64,000 bases of DNA from Methylobacterium jeotgali (GCF_022179345.1 NZ_BPQR01000027.1:46344-110343), one strand, 5' to 3'. Counted from the stretch's first letter, positions 26,012-34,087 are shown. A program made the numbers and translations. The notes: generated by a model from the sequence alone, not told the origin.

Positions 26012-27544
26012 TCAACCGCCGTAGGTCGCGAGCGTGGCGAGGCGCTGCAGCTCGGCGTCCGACACGGCGAAGGGCTGGCAGGCCAGGCGCTCGATGTAGC
26101 CGTTGACCGGGAAGGCGCCGCCGCCCACCGCCAGGGCCGACATACCGGCGGGCATGGCGGCCGGCGTCGCGGCGACGACGGCCCCGCCGTTGAGGCTGAG
26201 GGCAATCCGGCCGGGAGCGTAGGAGACGGCGAAGGCGTACCGGGTGTCGGACGCGAGACTGCCGACCGCAGTTGCGGCGCTGCCTTGCGCCACGCCACCC
26301 ACAATGGAGTACGCCTGCAGGCGCGTCCGGTCGGTCGAATGGATGCGCAGGATCAGGCAATCGCTCGACGTGCCGAGGCGCACCAGCGTGCCGCCCTCGA
26401 GCAGGTCGAGCGGTCGGAACACGCCGCAGAACGTTGCCGACGTGAGAGCGGACGACAGAGTAGCGGTGTCGCTATCTGCGCTGCGAGGTAGACCTCCCGT
26501 CGTCGTGCGGATCGGGCTCGAAAGTCGGTCGCGCTCGAGCTGCGGCGTTCCGATGTCGAGTGTCAGTTCGATGGCAACGCCGCTCGGCCAGTTGAGCTGA
26601 ATGCCCTGCTGCAGACGGTCGGTTACAAGCGCCGCGTCGGCGGGGACAGTGTTATAAATCGACAAACGTTGAATGTTGCCGTTCAGTATTGACTTATAGT
26701 CGTTCTGAACGCTGCTCGTCTGTGCGCCCGTTGTCGCCAGACTGCGCGAGCGGAGCCCGACGACGGAGAAGCCGGCGGTAGACCCGCCCGCCACGCGCAG
26801 GAACCCGCTGCCGGTCCAAGATTGGTTCTGCGCCGCGGCCGAGGCTGCGTTCTCGTGCAGGATGAACTGCGAGGCCGCCCCTGTGGTCGTGCCCGCGCCC
26901 GTCGTTAGGCGGATGCGGATGAAGTCGAGCCCCCGCTCCTGAAACACCGAAACGACGTTGAAGGTGATGCCCGAGGCCGAGAAGGCCGTCGCGAGCGTGC
27001 CTGCGGGGATCCAAGCATTGGGCATCGTGCCGGGCGCGCCGGCCGCGGCACCGGCCATGCCGCTGTTGGTCAGGACGTTGGTGCTCGCCGGCTCGTACAG
27101 CGCGCCCTTGTTCGTCCGGCCGCGGACGTTGACGCCCACCGAGCCGTAGGTGCCCGACAAGTCGTCCATCAGCTTGACGCTGTTGCGGGTGAAGGTCAGC
27201 CCGTCGCCGGACGACGCGAGGAGCGCCCCGTTGCTCACGGCCCGGTCGTTGGCGAAGTCGATGTCGAAGGCCGCCTGCTCGAGCGCCCATCCCGCGAGGA
27301 GCGACACGGCGATGGCGCCGGCGGCGACGCTCGAGATGAGGTAGTGCTTGACCTTGGGCGTGTTGAGCCGGTCGACCACCGCCTCGATCATGTCGCCGAC
27401 GCGGAAGCGCGGGTCGTTGAAGTAGTTCGGCGCCTCGACGACGGCGGCCGCGTCGTTGGTCGGGTACAGGTAGGCCGACACCACGCCGCCGCCGGGAACG
27501 GGCGCCTGGCCGGTGCGGACGACGGAGCGGTGCCGGTATGCCAT
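26012..27544 (-). CDS. Head fibre: decoration-type N-terminus fused to lectin-like (LamG/ConA) domains
   Basis: This is a 510-residue protein. Residues 1-80 (MAYRHRSVVRTGQAPVPGGG, AAAVVEAPNYFNDPRFRVGD) are related to the 89-residue decoration protein. Residues about 85-330 look like a carbohydrate-binding jelly roll of phage head-fibre type (ALYEPASTNVLTNSGMAGAA). Residues about 340-505 fit a laminin-G/concanavalin-A fold (DLLEGGTLVRLGTSSDCLIL, APGRIALSLNGGAVVAATPA, GGGAFPVNGYIERLACQPFA). It lies between the scaffold and capsid genes. It is probably a head-surface fibre that helps adhesion; the target glycan is unknown. The base composition of the middle part is lower in GC than that of the flanking genes. 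Confidence 0.7.
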   Translation of the reverse strand: MAYRHRSVVRTGQAPVPGGGVVSAYLYPTNDAAAVVEAPNYFNDPRFRVGDMIEAVVDRLNTPKVKHYLISSVAAGAIAVSLLAGWALEQAAFDIDFANDRAVSNGALLASSGDGLTFTRNSVKLMDDLSGTYGSVGVNVRGRTNKGALYEPASTNVLTNSGMAGAAAGAPGTMPNAWIPAGTLATAFSASGITFNVVSVFQERGLDFIRIRLTTGAGTTTGAASQFILHENAASAAAQNQSWTGSGFLRVAGGSTAGFSVVGLRSRSLATTGAQTSSVQNDYKSILNGNIQRLSIYNTVPADAALVTDRLQQGIQLNWPSGVAIELTLDIGTPQLERDRLSSPIRTTTGGLPRSADSDTATLSSALTSATFCGVFRPLDLLEGGTLVRLGTSSDCLILRIHSTDRTRLQAYSIVGGVAQGSAATAVGSLASDTRYAFAVSYAPGRIALSLNGGAVVAATPAAMPAGMSALAVGGGAFPVNGYIERLACQPFAVSDAELQRLATLATYGG

Positions 27545-27555
27545 GATCCCGCGCC

Positions 27556-28401
27556 TCAGTTCGGGTAGAGCGTCTGCCACATGCGGTCGGTCTCGGCCGC
27601 GAAGGTCGGGTCGTACTTCGCATTGCCGACGATCCCCCGCGGATCGCGGGACCGCGCCTCGACGTCGGCCTTGTTGAAGCTTCCGGCCGGCGCGCCGCCC
27701 GGCGAGGGCTGCGGCGTCTTCATCTGCGCGGCGAACCACTCGATCGCGCGGTTGCCGGCAGCGGTGTCGAGGGTCAGGCCAAGCGCCTCGGCGCTGTCCG
27801 CCGAGAGGCCGCGCGCCTTCCACGCCTCGAGCATGGCGTGGTTGTCGCGCACCCGCCGGTCGACGGCGGCGTTGCGAGCGTTCTCGTCGAGCGCCTTGGC
27901 CTCGTCCGGCACGAGCGCCGCCTTCTCGGCCGCCAGGTCGACGGGCGGCTGCACCATTTCGCCGTCGATCATCGCTTCCATGACGGCCCCGATGAACGGG
28001 CCGAATTGCTTCTCGCGGATGCCGCTCTTGAGGGCGGCCTCGCGCGCCAGCTTGAACACCGGATCGGCCTCGAGGTCGCCGAGGTAGGGCTTGAGCTTGT
28101 CCGAGGGCTCGAACTTGTAGCCGCCGGCGTCCTTCGGCAGCTCGCCGAGCTCGCCCATCCGCGCGATCGCCTCGCGGGCGGGCTTGTAGGCCCCGAACAC
28201 CTTGTCGAGCGTCTCGCGATCGCTGGCGCCGTACAGGTGGTCGGGCAGGCCCTCCGGCCGGTAGGGTGAGGGACTACCCTCCCCGCCGGTGGCCTGCCCG
28301 CCAGCGCCGCCGGGATCGGGCGATCCGGCCGGTGCAGCGGCGCCCGCGCCGTCCTCGGGCGCGCGCATGGGGTGGAAATCGAGGCGTCGGCCGAAGTTCA
28401 T
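27556..28401 (-). CDS. Capsid assembly scaffolding protein
   Basis: This is a 281-residue, acidic, helical protein. It has a flexible Gly/Pro N-terminus (GAGAAAPAGSPDPGGAGGQA) and a helical middle (SDKLKPYLGDLEADPVFKLA, FGPFIGAVMEAMIDGEMVQP). The C-terminal end RDPRGIVGNAKYDPTFAAE, then TDRMWQTLYPN, resembles capsid-binding tails of podovirus scaffolds. It sits between portal and capsid genes, the conserved scaffold position. Confidence 0.75.
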   Translation of the reverse strand: MNFGRRLDFHPMRAPEDGAGAAAPAGSPDPGGAGGQATGGEGSPSPYRPEGLPDHLYGASDRETLDKVFGAYKPAREAIARMGELGELPKDAGGYKFEPSDKLKPYLGDLEADPVFKLAREAALKSGIREKQFGPFIGAVMEAMIDGEMVQPPVDLAAEKAALVPDEAKALDENARNAAVDRRVRDNHAMLEAWKARGLSADSAEALGLTLDTAAGNRAIEWFAAQMKTPQPSPGGAPAGSFNKADVEARSRDPRGIVGNAKYDPTFAAETDRMWQTLYPN

Positions 28402-28402
28402 G

Positions 28403-28789
28403 TCAGGTTCCCTCTCTGACGTGGCTTTGCTCCTGCCGGCCCATGGCGATGAGCTTGAGCAGGGTGAAGAACAGGCCGTTCTGGCCTTCGCGGGTTGCCG
28501 CGTAGAGCAGCGGATCGGGCATCCCGAGCACGAACAGGGGGCGCCTGACCGTGATGTCCGCCAGGTATTCGACGAGCTCGCGCCCCTCCGGGGTCGCCAT
28601 CACGGCTGCGGCTGCGGCCGCGGCGCCGGCGGCGCGCTCCTCGAGCCGTTCCTCCCACGATCCGCGCTTGTCCTTCGGATCGGGGCCGTCGAACCAGGCC
28701 CAGTCGGCCGCCCCGTGCTGCTCGAGGATGAGGTCGAGGGGCTGCGCCTGGCGGGGGCCGTAGCTCGGGGGGATCGCGGGTTGCGTCAC
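28403..28789 (-). CDS. Bbp19-like phage protein
   Basis: This is a 128-residue protein. The C-terminal half (MATPEGRELVEYLADITVRR, then AATREGQNGLFFTLLKLIAM) matches the short Bbp19-type domain found beside portal genes in BPP-1-like phages. The GTG start at 28789 overlaps the portal stop (GTGA). The N-terminal half is Pro/Asp-rich. The exact function of Bbp19 proteins is not established. Confidence 0.65.
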   Translation of the reverse strand: MTQPAIPPSYGPRQAQPLDLILEQHGAADWAWFDGPDPKDKRGSWEERLEERAAGAAAAAAAVMATPEGRELVEYLADITVRRPLFVLGMPDPLLYAATREGQNGLFFTLLKLIAMGRQEQSHVREGT

Positions 28790-30432
28790 GCTGCTGCCGG
28801 CGCCGCCTCGGCGCCCTCCCCTGCCTGGCCGGCCTGCGCGGCCGCGATCGCGGCCGCCGCCTGCTGCATCTTCGCCTCGAGCGCCGCGCGTTCCTCGGCG
28901 GTGAGCAGGAATTGCGCGGGCACGCCCATGCCGAGGCCGATTTCCTTCAGCGCCTCGTCGACCTTCACGGTCAGCTCGACGGCCTGCGGGCCGCGGATCG
29001 TGCCGACGAGCTGGATGAACTCGACGATGGTCGAGAGGGCCTGCGCGCGGAGCGCCGAGGCGATCGGCGAGAGCACGTCGACCCGCACGAGCAGATCGTC
29101 GATGGGCGTTTCCGTCTCGAGCAGGTGGAGGTCGTAGGCGATCTCGATCGCGCGGCGGACGACGACGGGCACGATCTCATGCACCAGGCGCCCGAACGCC
29201 CCCATGTAGTTCTCGGAGATGCGTTTCATCCGCGCCATGATCTCGGTAGCGCTCTTGGGCGTGCCGCTCTCAGGGGCGAGCTGCGTGTCGTGCAGCGCGG
29301 CTTGCACCTGGGTCCGGAGCTCGCCCGACATCAGGTGCCCGACGTCGATCTTGCCGGCCGAGACGTCCATGCGGGTGACGTCGGCGCCGAGGACGCCGCC
29401 GGTGGCGCCCATCGCCCAGAACGCACCCGGAGCGATCCGGGCGGTGTCGGGGTTGAAGGCCCCGCCCGGCCGGTAGCCCCAGATGCCGAGCATCTGGATC
29501 GCCGCGCTCTTGAGCGTGAGCTCCATGGCCTTGTTGAGGGTGCGGATCGTCGGGAGCGCCAGCAGGACGGGGCCGCGGCCGTACGCCTCGCCGGGCACGC
29601 GGAAGTAGCGCGGCACCGCCATGGGCTGCGAGCGCATGTGCGTGTCGACGATCGGCCGGGCGCTGGTGGCGACATGCGCCACGAAGCGCCAGCGCTTGCC
29701 CTCGCGGATGAAATCCTGGTGGATTTCAACCTCCTCGTCGGGCTGGGTGCGCTCGGCCTCGACGAACTGCTCGTCGTACTCGCCCTTGGGGAAGGCGCCC
29801 CTGATCTGACGGCGGGAGAGGCGCGTCTTCCATGAGATCAGCGCCAGGTCGTTGTAGGGACCGGCCTCGATCGCGACCTCATCCTGCGGCACGTTGACGA
29901 ACCGCACCGGGCGATCCTTGTCGCCCTCGACGAGCAGGATGCATCCCGTGCCCGCGGCGAGGTCCACGCAGGTTTCGTGCACCGCGTTGTCCCACTCCGA
30001 GGAGAGGAAGAACGCTTGCACCGTCCGGCTCACTGTCTCGAGCTCGCGGGCGAGCGCCACCTTGTCGGTGTCGCCAAGCGCGAGCTCAGCGAAGGGGCCC
30101 GGCGCCAGCTTGAAGAAGGGCTGTCCCGGCGGGAACAGGTCGTTCTGCAACTGGCCGGCGAACCGGAAGGTCGAGACGATCGCGGTGTTGTCGAAGATGC
30201 GGTCGACCCGGCCGCTGGCTTGGCCCGTGCGCGTCGCCGGGCGCCGGTAGGGGATCGCGAACTCGTAGGCGTCCTCGTAGAGCCCGGTCCAGATGCTGCG
30301 GTTGGTCCACGCGCGGCCGACCCGGATGCGGTGCGTCTGCAGCGAGAAGCCGGGGGCGGCAGGCTCCGCGACCGGCTCGCGGCGGCGGCTGCTCGCGCGC
30401 TCGGCGCGCTCTTTGTTCGGCTTGCGGGCCAT
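28786..30432 (-). CDS. Portal (head-tail connector) protein
   Basis: This is a 548-residue protein of the podovirus head-tail connector family (PF12236 type). Features are RAWTNRSIWTGLYEDAYEFA, DRIFDNTAIVSTFRFAGQLQ, NDLFPPGQPFFKLAPGP, then the stem/wing part VPRYFRVPGEAYGRGPVLLA and ESGTPKSATEIMARMKRISE. The C-terminus is Ala/Glu/Gln-rich helical, as in portal barrels. It forms the dodecameric DNA gate and packaging motor platform. It overlaps the 81-residue upstream gene by one base (TGATG) and the Bbp19-like gene by 4 bp. Confidence 0.9.
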   Translation of the reverse strand: MARKPNKERAERASSRRREPVAEPAAPGFSLQTHRIRVGRAWTNRSIWTGLYEDAYEFAIPYRRPATRTGQASGRVDRIFDNTAIVSTFRFAGQLQNDLFPPGQPFFKLAPGPFAELALGDTDKVALARELETVSRTVQAFFLSSEWDNAVHETCVDLAAGTGCILLVEGDKDRPVRFVNVPQDEVAIEAGPYNDLALISWKTRLSRRQIRGAFPKGEYDEQFVEAERTQPDEEVEIHQDFIREGKRWRFVAHVATSARPIVDTHMRSQPMAVPRYFRVPGEAYGRGPVLLALPTIRTLNKAMELTLKSAAIQMLGIWGYRPGGAFNPDTARIAPGAFWAMGATGGVLGADVTRMDVSAGKIDVGHLMSGELRTQVQAALHDTQLAPESGTPKSATEIMARMKRISENYMGAFGRLVHEIVPVVVRRAIEIAYDLHLLETETPIDDLLVRVDVLSPIASALRAQALSTIVEFIQLVGTIRGPQAVELTVKVDEALKEIGLGMGVPAQFLLTAEERAALEAKMQQAAAAIAAAQAGQAGEGAEAAPAAA

Positions 30433-30677
30433 CAGCCGAGCGTCGCCTTGCCGTCGCTACCGGTGTCCATTAGCAGGCGCCGGCCCCTGTTGGCCTTGCG
30501 GGCGCCGGCGAGGCCCTTGTCGGCGGCCGCGGCCTGCTGGCCCTGCGCCTGGATTTGCTGCGCCTGGGTGATCTGCTGGATGCGCTGGTTATCCTGCGCC
30601 TGCTGGCCCGCGGCCCGCAGCGCGTTCCGCTCCGAGGCCGTCTTGCCGCCGAACAGTTTCTTGACGAACCCGCCCAT
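30432..30677 (-). CDS. Small phage protein, Gln-rich helix
   Basis: This is an 81-residue protein beginning MGGFVKKLFGGKTASERNAL, followed by a Gln-rich helix (QRIQQITQAQQIQAQGQQAA) and a basic tail. An MGG-F-KKLFGGK opening followed by a helix is common in small proteins encoded between terminase and portal in podoviruses. Its ATG at 30677 lies inside the preceding frame, and its stop overlaps the portal start. The function is unknown; it may be virion-associated. Confidence 0.65.
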   Translation of the reverse strand: MGGFVKKLFGGKTASERNALRAAGQQAQDNQRIQQITQAQQIQAQGQQAAAADKGLAGARKANRGRRLLMDTGSDGKATLG

Positions 30678-31104
30678 CGCCTCGCCATTCCCACAGGTCG
30701 AACCCGGCGCGGCTGTCCCGGAGCTCCAACCCGCACAGGACGGCCAGGCGGGCGCCCGGCGCGTGCCCCTGCCGGACGAAGGCCCGCAACCGCACGGTGC
30801 CATCCTGCGCGGCCCGCGCGCAGGTTAAGCGGGCGAGCCGCACGAAGGTGCGCAGGTGCCCCGCGAGCTCCGGCCGGCACAGGAACCAGATTTCGGCGGC
30901 CTCCTCGCCCGGCGTCTCCGGCTCGATGGGGAAGAACCCGGCCGCGGCGACGAGGCGGTGCTCGATTCTGAACGCGACGCTCAGCGAGCCGAGCACTTGG
31001 AGCACCAGGCCCCGGCGCTGCCATGGTTTCAGGCCCGTGCGGGTGTCCCGCACGAGCTCGAGGGTTTCCATGATCGGCGCCGGCGTCGAGACGCGGAGCA
31101 TCAT
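30589..31104 (-). CDS. Phage protein resembling T7 gp13 / GNAT-like virion proteins
   Basis: This is a 171-residue protein starting at an ATG (31104) that overlaps the terminase stop (ATGA). The segment AEIWFLCRPELAGHLRTFVR followed by LARLTCARAAQDGTVRLRAF, and RRGLVLQVLGSLSVAFRIEH before it, resemble the T7 gp13-like family (DUF2833), which has a distant acetyltransferase-like look. The final ~30 codons overlap the 81-residue gene by 89 bp in another frame and are Arg/Gly-rich. The conserved part thus ends near residue 142, and the remainder may be a non-conserved extension. Confidence 0.6.
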   Translation of the reverse strand: MMLRVSTPAPIMETLELVRDTRTGLKPWQRRGLVLQVLGSLSVAFRIEHRLVAAAGFFPIEPETPGEEAAEIWFLCRPELAGHLRTFVRLARLTCARAAQDGTVRLRAFVRQGHAPGARLAVLCGLELRDSRAGFDLWEWRGDGRVRQETVRRQDGLGAERAAGRGPAGAG

Positions 31105-32615
31105 CACGTTTCCCAGACGTTGAAATCCGTGGGCTGGCGCCGGCCGGTATCGATGGGGATGACGTTGCCGGGGCGGCCGGCCTGCGCGGCGCTGTTGATG
31201 ATGCCGGCGCGGCCGCGCACGCCGAGGACGCCGTACTGTGCCGCCTCGCAGGGGTGGCTCCACTCGTTTTTGACCGGGCGGTCGCCGTAGACGTCGCGGG
31301 CGTCCTGGCGCTGTCTCGGATATTTGTACTGCGCCGCCAGGCCGGAGCGGAGCTTGCGGCATGATGGGTCGAGGAGCAGGCCCGGAATGCGGCCGTCGAT
31401 CGCCGTCGTCATGGGGATGCGCAGGCTCTCGATGCGGATCCCCGGTTCCTGGGTCGGCGCCGGCATGATCGGGATGCCGATTGCCCGGGAAACCGTCTCG
31501 GCCCACGCGAGCTCGCCGGCCTGGCGATCGGCGCCGTAGAAGCCGGCCGGGTCGGCGGTGTGCGCGCCGGGCGGGCAACCGCGGAACCGCGGCTCCTGCA
31601 GCAGCGCCGCCCACTGTTCGGAGAAGCGGGCCGGGCCGGTGCCGTGGTCGGGCACCACCTCGCCGTAGAACCGGAGCTGCCCGTTCGGCATCTGCTGGAA
31701 CAGGAGGCCCGCGGGCGAGAGGCCCTGGTCATAGCCGGCGTGCAGCGGGAGCTGCGGCACCGGGACGAGCGGCGTCGGCGAGCAGTGCACCGCCTCGTTG
31801 AACTCCGGGTACACCGGCTTGCCGCTCAGGCTGTAGCCGAAGCGGCCGTTCACGAAGCGCACCACGTCTCGCTCGGGCAGCAGCCGGGCCATCTCCTCGT
31901 AATAGGCCCGCGACGCGCCCTGGCGGTTCTCCGCGGCGTCGGAGAGGCCGTCCGGCTGCTGGTGGAGCTGGTAGCCGTCGATCGGCTTCTCGACGAAATC
32001 CCGATAAATCCAGTGGTCGACGTCCGGCGGGTTGAGGTCGGCGAACACCTGGCGCGGGATGAGCGCCTGTGGGTCCTGCAGGCTCGAACGCGGCGGGTTT
32101 CGGCCGGTGCGGCCGTACAGGAACGTGGCGACCCGCTCGTGCAGGAGGTCCGCCTCGTTGATCCATGCCCAACTGGGTTCATACCCCTTGAGGAGGTCCT
32201 CGATCGCGTGATCGCCGACTGCGTAGAAGTCGACCGTCATCTCGACGAGCTGCCCGCGGGGCGTGCGGAAGGTGATGCGGTGCTTTGCAGGCCGGTCCTG
32301 CCCGCCCTCGAAGTGCGAGCCTGGGAAGTTGCGCGGGAAGATGCGGAACCACGTCTCAAGTGTCGTCCGGTAGAGCGTTCGATAATTGTCGCGAACGACG
32401 CAACCTAGGGCTCGGATTGTGCCGTCTTTGCAGACTGGCATCTGCAGTGTGTTGAGCGCGCACTTGACGACGCTCGTCGTGGTCTTGCCCGAGCCCGCCG
32501 GCCCCATGATGAAGTCGAGCGGCGATTTGCTCTGCAGGTAGGCGGTCGCGACGGGACCGGGCGTAGTCCACTCCCACAGCGAGACGTCGCCGGCGAGCAC
32601 GGGGACGTCGGTCAT
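31104..32615 (-). CDS. Terminase large subunit (packaging ATPase-nuclease)
   Basis: This is a 503-residue protein from the ATG at 32615. The Walker A motif is MGPAGSGKTTTSVVKCAL at residues about 37-54. The adenine and coupling region follows (DYAVGDHAIEDLLKGYEPSW is approximated by VDFYAVGDHAIEDLLKGYEP), with SWAWINEADLLHERVATFLY as Walker B. The C-terminal RNase H-like nuclease part contains HAGYDQGLSPAGLLFQQMP and HTADPAGFYGADRQAGEL with candidate metal-binding Asp residues. It packages DNA through the portal. A longer frame reaches 32714, but that extension is Gly/Arg/Pro-rich and lacks a family match. Confidence 0.9.
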   Translation of the reverse strand: MTDVPVLAGDVSLWEWTTPGPVATAYLQSKSPLDFIMGPAGSGKTTTSVVKCALNTLQMPVCKDGTIRALGCVVRDNYRTLYRTTLETWFRIFPRNFPGSHFEGGQDRPAKHRITFRTPRGQLVEMTVDFYAVGDHAIEDLLKGYEPSWAWINEADLLHERVATFLYGRTGRNPPRSSLQDPQALIPRQVFADLNPPDVDHWIYRDFVEKPIDGYQLHQQPDGLSDAAENRQGASRAYYEEMARLLPERDVVRFVNGRFGYSLSGKPVYPEFNEAVHCSPTPLVPVPQLPLHAGYDQGLSPAGLLFQQMPNGQLRFYGEVVPDHGTGPARFSEQWAALLQEPRFRGCPPGAHTADPAGFYGADRQAGELAWAETVSRAIGIPIMPAPTQEPGIRIESLRIPMTTAIDGRIPGLLLDPSCRKLRSGLAAQYKYPRQRQDARDVYGDRPVKNEWSHPCEAAQYGVLGVRGRAGIINSAAQAGRPGNVIPIDTGRRQPTDFNVWET

Positions 32616-32902
32616 GCCCCTGCCCTCGACGCTCCCGGACCCGCGGCCCGGTTCCGGCTCCCCACACCCGGCCTGGGGGCGATCCAGTTTCGGCCCGTGT
32701 GTGAGACCAAGCACCCCTGAGGGGGTGGGCCCGCGCGCGTTTTCGAGGGCGCGCGGGGGCTCCGGCGCGCGCGCGAGGCCCCCAGAGGGGGGGCGCGGCG
32801 GCCAGAGCGATGACTTCCGGTCATGCGCTTGCCAGCCCGAAAGCCGTTGCCTGCCAACGCGTTAGCTCGCATCGTGCGACCCCATATCGTGCGACCCTTC
32901 AC
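32612..32902 (-). CDS. Candidate small Arg-rich ORF coupled to both terminase genes
   Basis: This is a 96-codon frame whose GTG start (32902) overlaps the small-terminase stop as GTGA and whose TGA overlaps the large-terminase start as ATGA. Coupling at both ends is the usual pattern in this operon and argues for translation. The predicted product is Arg/Gly/Pro-rich with no family, and its first 12 codons are the two copies of the GGTCGCACG repeat (32873-32895), which argues against it. It could be a real short gene or a non-coding control segment. Confidence 0.35.
   Translation of the reverse strand: MKGRTIWGRTMRANALAGNGFRAGKRMTGSHRSGRRAPPLGASRARRSPRAPSKTRAGPPPQGCLVSHTGRNWIAPRPGVGSRNRAAGPGASRAGA
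32873..32895. repeat. Tandem CGTGCGAC repeat between terminase genes
   Basis: CGTGCGAC occurs at 32873-32880 and again at 32888-32895, 15 bp apart. In the leftward direction of late transcription each reads GGGTCGCACGAT. The same core occurs near both prophage ends and at 12540-12547. It may bind a phage protein. Confidence 0.5.
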
Positions 32903-33522
32903 GGCTCGCCCTCGCTAAGTGCTTGATCCGGCTCGCTTTCGTCTCCGCCGACCGGCGTCACGTCGATCAGGTCCTCGATCGACAGCGCCCCGCCCTTCGC
33001 GACCGCCTCGGCCGCCCCCGGCCGCACGGTGCCGAGCGCCAGGATCGGCACGACGGGATCGCCCTTGTCGTCGGTCGGCGCCAGGCGCGCGTGGAGGTAC
33101 GGCAGCACCGTCTCGAGGCAGCGTTGCTTGAACACGAGCAGGTCCATCACCGTCATGACCTTCCCCTTCTCGCCTCCGCCGTGCAGCGGCAGGCCCGTCG
33201 CGCGCGCCGCGTCTGCCAGCGCGCGGTGTGTGTGGGTCAGATCGCCCGTTCCCATGGCGAGCAGCGCCTCGAGCGGATCGCCGTACCGGCCGAGGTAGTA
33301 GCTCGCGAGCTGCTGCGTCCGCTTGTTCCTCGCCCCCGGCGGCCGGCCCGGCCCGCGCCTGGCGGGCGGCGGCGCCAGCGGTAGCAGCTCGTCGAGGCGG
33401 TCGTTCTCCTCGGCGAGGAGCGCCAGTTGCTCGCCCTCCGCGGCTTGGCGAACCTCCGCGGCCTCGCGCACCGCGGCGGCGCCACCGGCCGCGTCGATCG
33501 ACGCCTTAACGCCCGGCTTCAT
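32899..33522 (-). CDS. Probable terminase small subunit / DNA-packaging protein
   Basis: This is a 207-residue protein from ATG 33522. It has an N-terminal helix (EVRQAAEGEQLALLAEENDR) and a basic hinge RRGPGRPPGARNKRTQQLAS of AT-hook/terminase style. A helical core follows (YYLGRYGDPLEALLAMGTGD, then KGKVMTVMDLLVFKQRCLET) and an acidic tail. The GRPPGARNK-type motif and position directly before the large terminase support packaging-site recognition. It is the first gene of the late block. An upstream in-frame ATG at 33567 is possible but has no ribosome-binding site. Confidence 0.7.
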   Translation of the reverse strand: MKPGVKASIDAAGGAAAVREAAEVRQAAEGEQLALLAEENDRLDELLPLAPPPARRGPGRPPGARNKRTQQLASYYLGRYGDPLEALLAMGTGDLTHTHRALADAARATGLPLHGGGEKGKVMTVMDLLVFKQRCLETVLPYLHARLAPTDDKGDPVVPILALGTVRPGAAEAVAKGGALSIEDLIDVTPVGGDESEPDQALSEGEP

Positions 33523-33586
33523 GGCATAAACACCTGATATTAAATTGGTTTCCGCCGATCCGGGCACGCTGGCAGGGCGCGGACGC

Positions 33587-33836
33587 GGTTACAGGCCGGC
33601 GCGGATCGGCGCCGCATGTAACCGTCGAGTAACCGCGTTCTGCTTGGCCCTTCAACAACTTAGCTCTCCCGGTTACAGGTTACAGAGTTACAACCATCCC
33701 CATACGTGCGCGTGTGCGCCTGCCTATGTCACGCGCGCGCGAAGCGGCTGTAACCGCGTAACCGCACCCCTAACCCTCTCAGGTTGTTGGATAATCCGGG
33801 TTACAGCCGCTGTAACCGGCCGTGTAACCTGTAACC
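33587..33836. repeat. Cluster of eleven GTAACC/GGTTAC repeats in the early-late intergenic region
   Basis: Exact hexamers start at 33587, 33618, 33629, 33671, 33678, 33750, 33758, 33799, 33812, 33824 and 33831 in both orientations. Near matches lie at 33686 and 33770. The extended consensus is CTGTAACCG. Alternating pyrimidine-purine cgcgcgcg tracts lie between the groups. In GC-rich DNA such a density is far above chance. The 565-bp gap (33523-34087) has no convincing gene and separates replication genes from packaging genes. It could be a replication origin (iterons), a cos/pac site, or the late-promoter control region. Confidence 0.8.
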
Positions 33837-34087
33837 GTCCCGCCGGCGCCATCGGCGGTCATGCAGCCTCGCACGCGCTTGGCCCGCATTAAGTGCGAGG
33901 GCGTCGCGCCGGGCCTCAGGCCCTGGACGGCGCCGGGAGCCCTCGCGCCGAATTGACCTCCCCCTCTGAGGGTCGGGGAAAGGCAGACGACGACGCGCCA
34001 GGGTCGGGGCGCGCCGAGGATGTGGATCAGGGGCCGAGCACGCAGGTCAGGGTGCGGGCGGCCGGGCGGATGCTCTGTCCGTCGAAC
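33837..34087. other. Non-coding remainder of the early-late control region
   Basis: No reading frame here has recognisable protein features. The segment holds a gggcct/aggccc hairpin near 33915-33927 and an AT-richer ttgacctccc patch near 33953, which may belong to promoters or terminators. Nothing else can be supported. Confidence 0.4.

Noticed and set aside
33587..33836. CRISPR-like array
   Set aside because: Repeats are only 6-9 bp, in both orientations, irregularly spaced, and without cas genes.
33545..33892. Plus-strand frame across the GTAACC repeat cluster
   Set aside because: It runs through the repeats, has no ribosome-binding site or family, and opposes the direction of all nearby genes.
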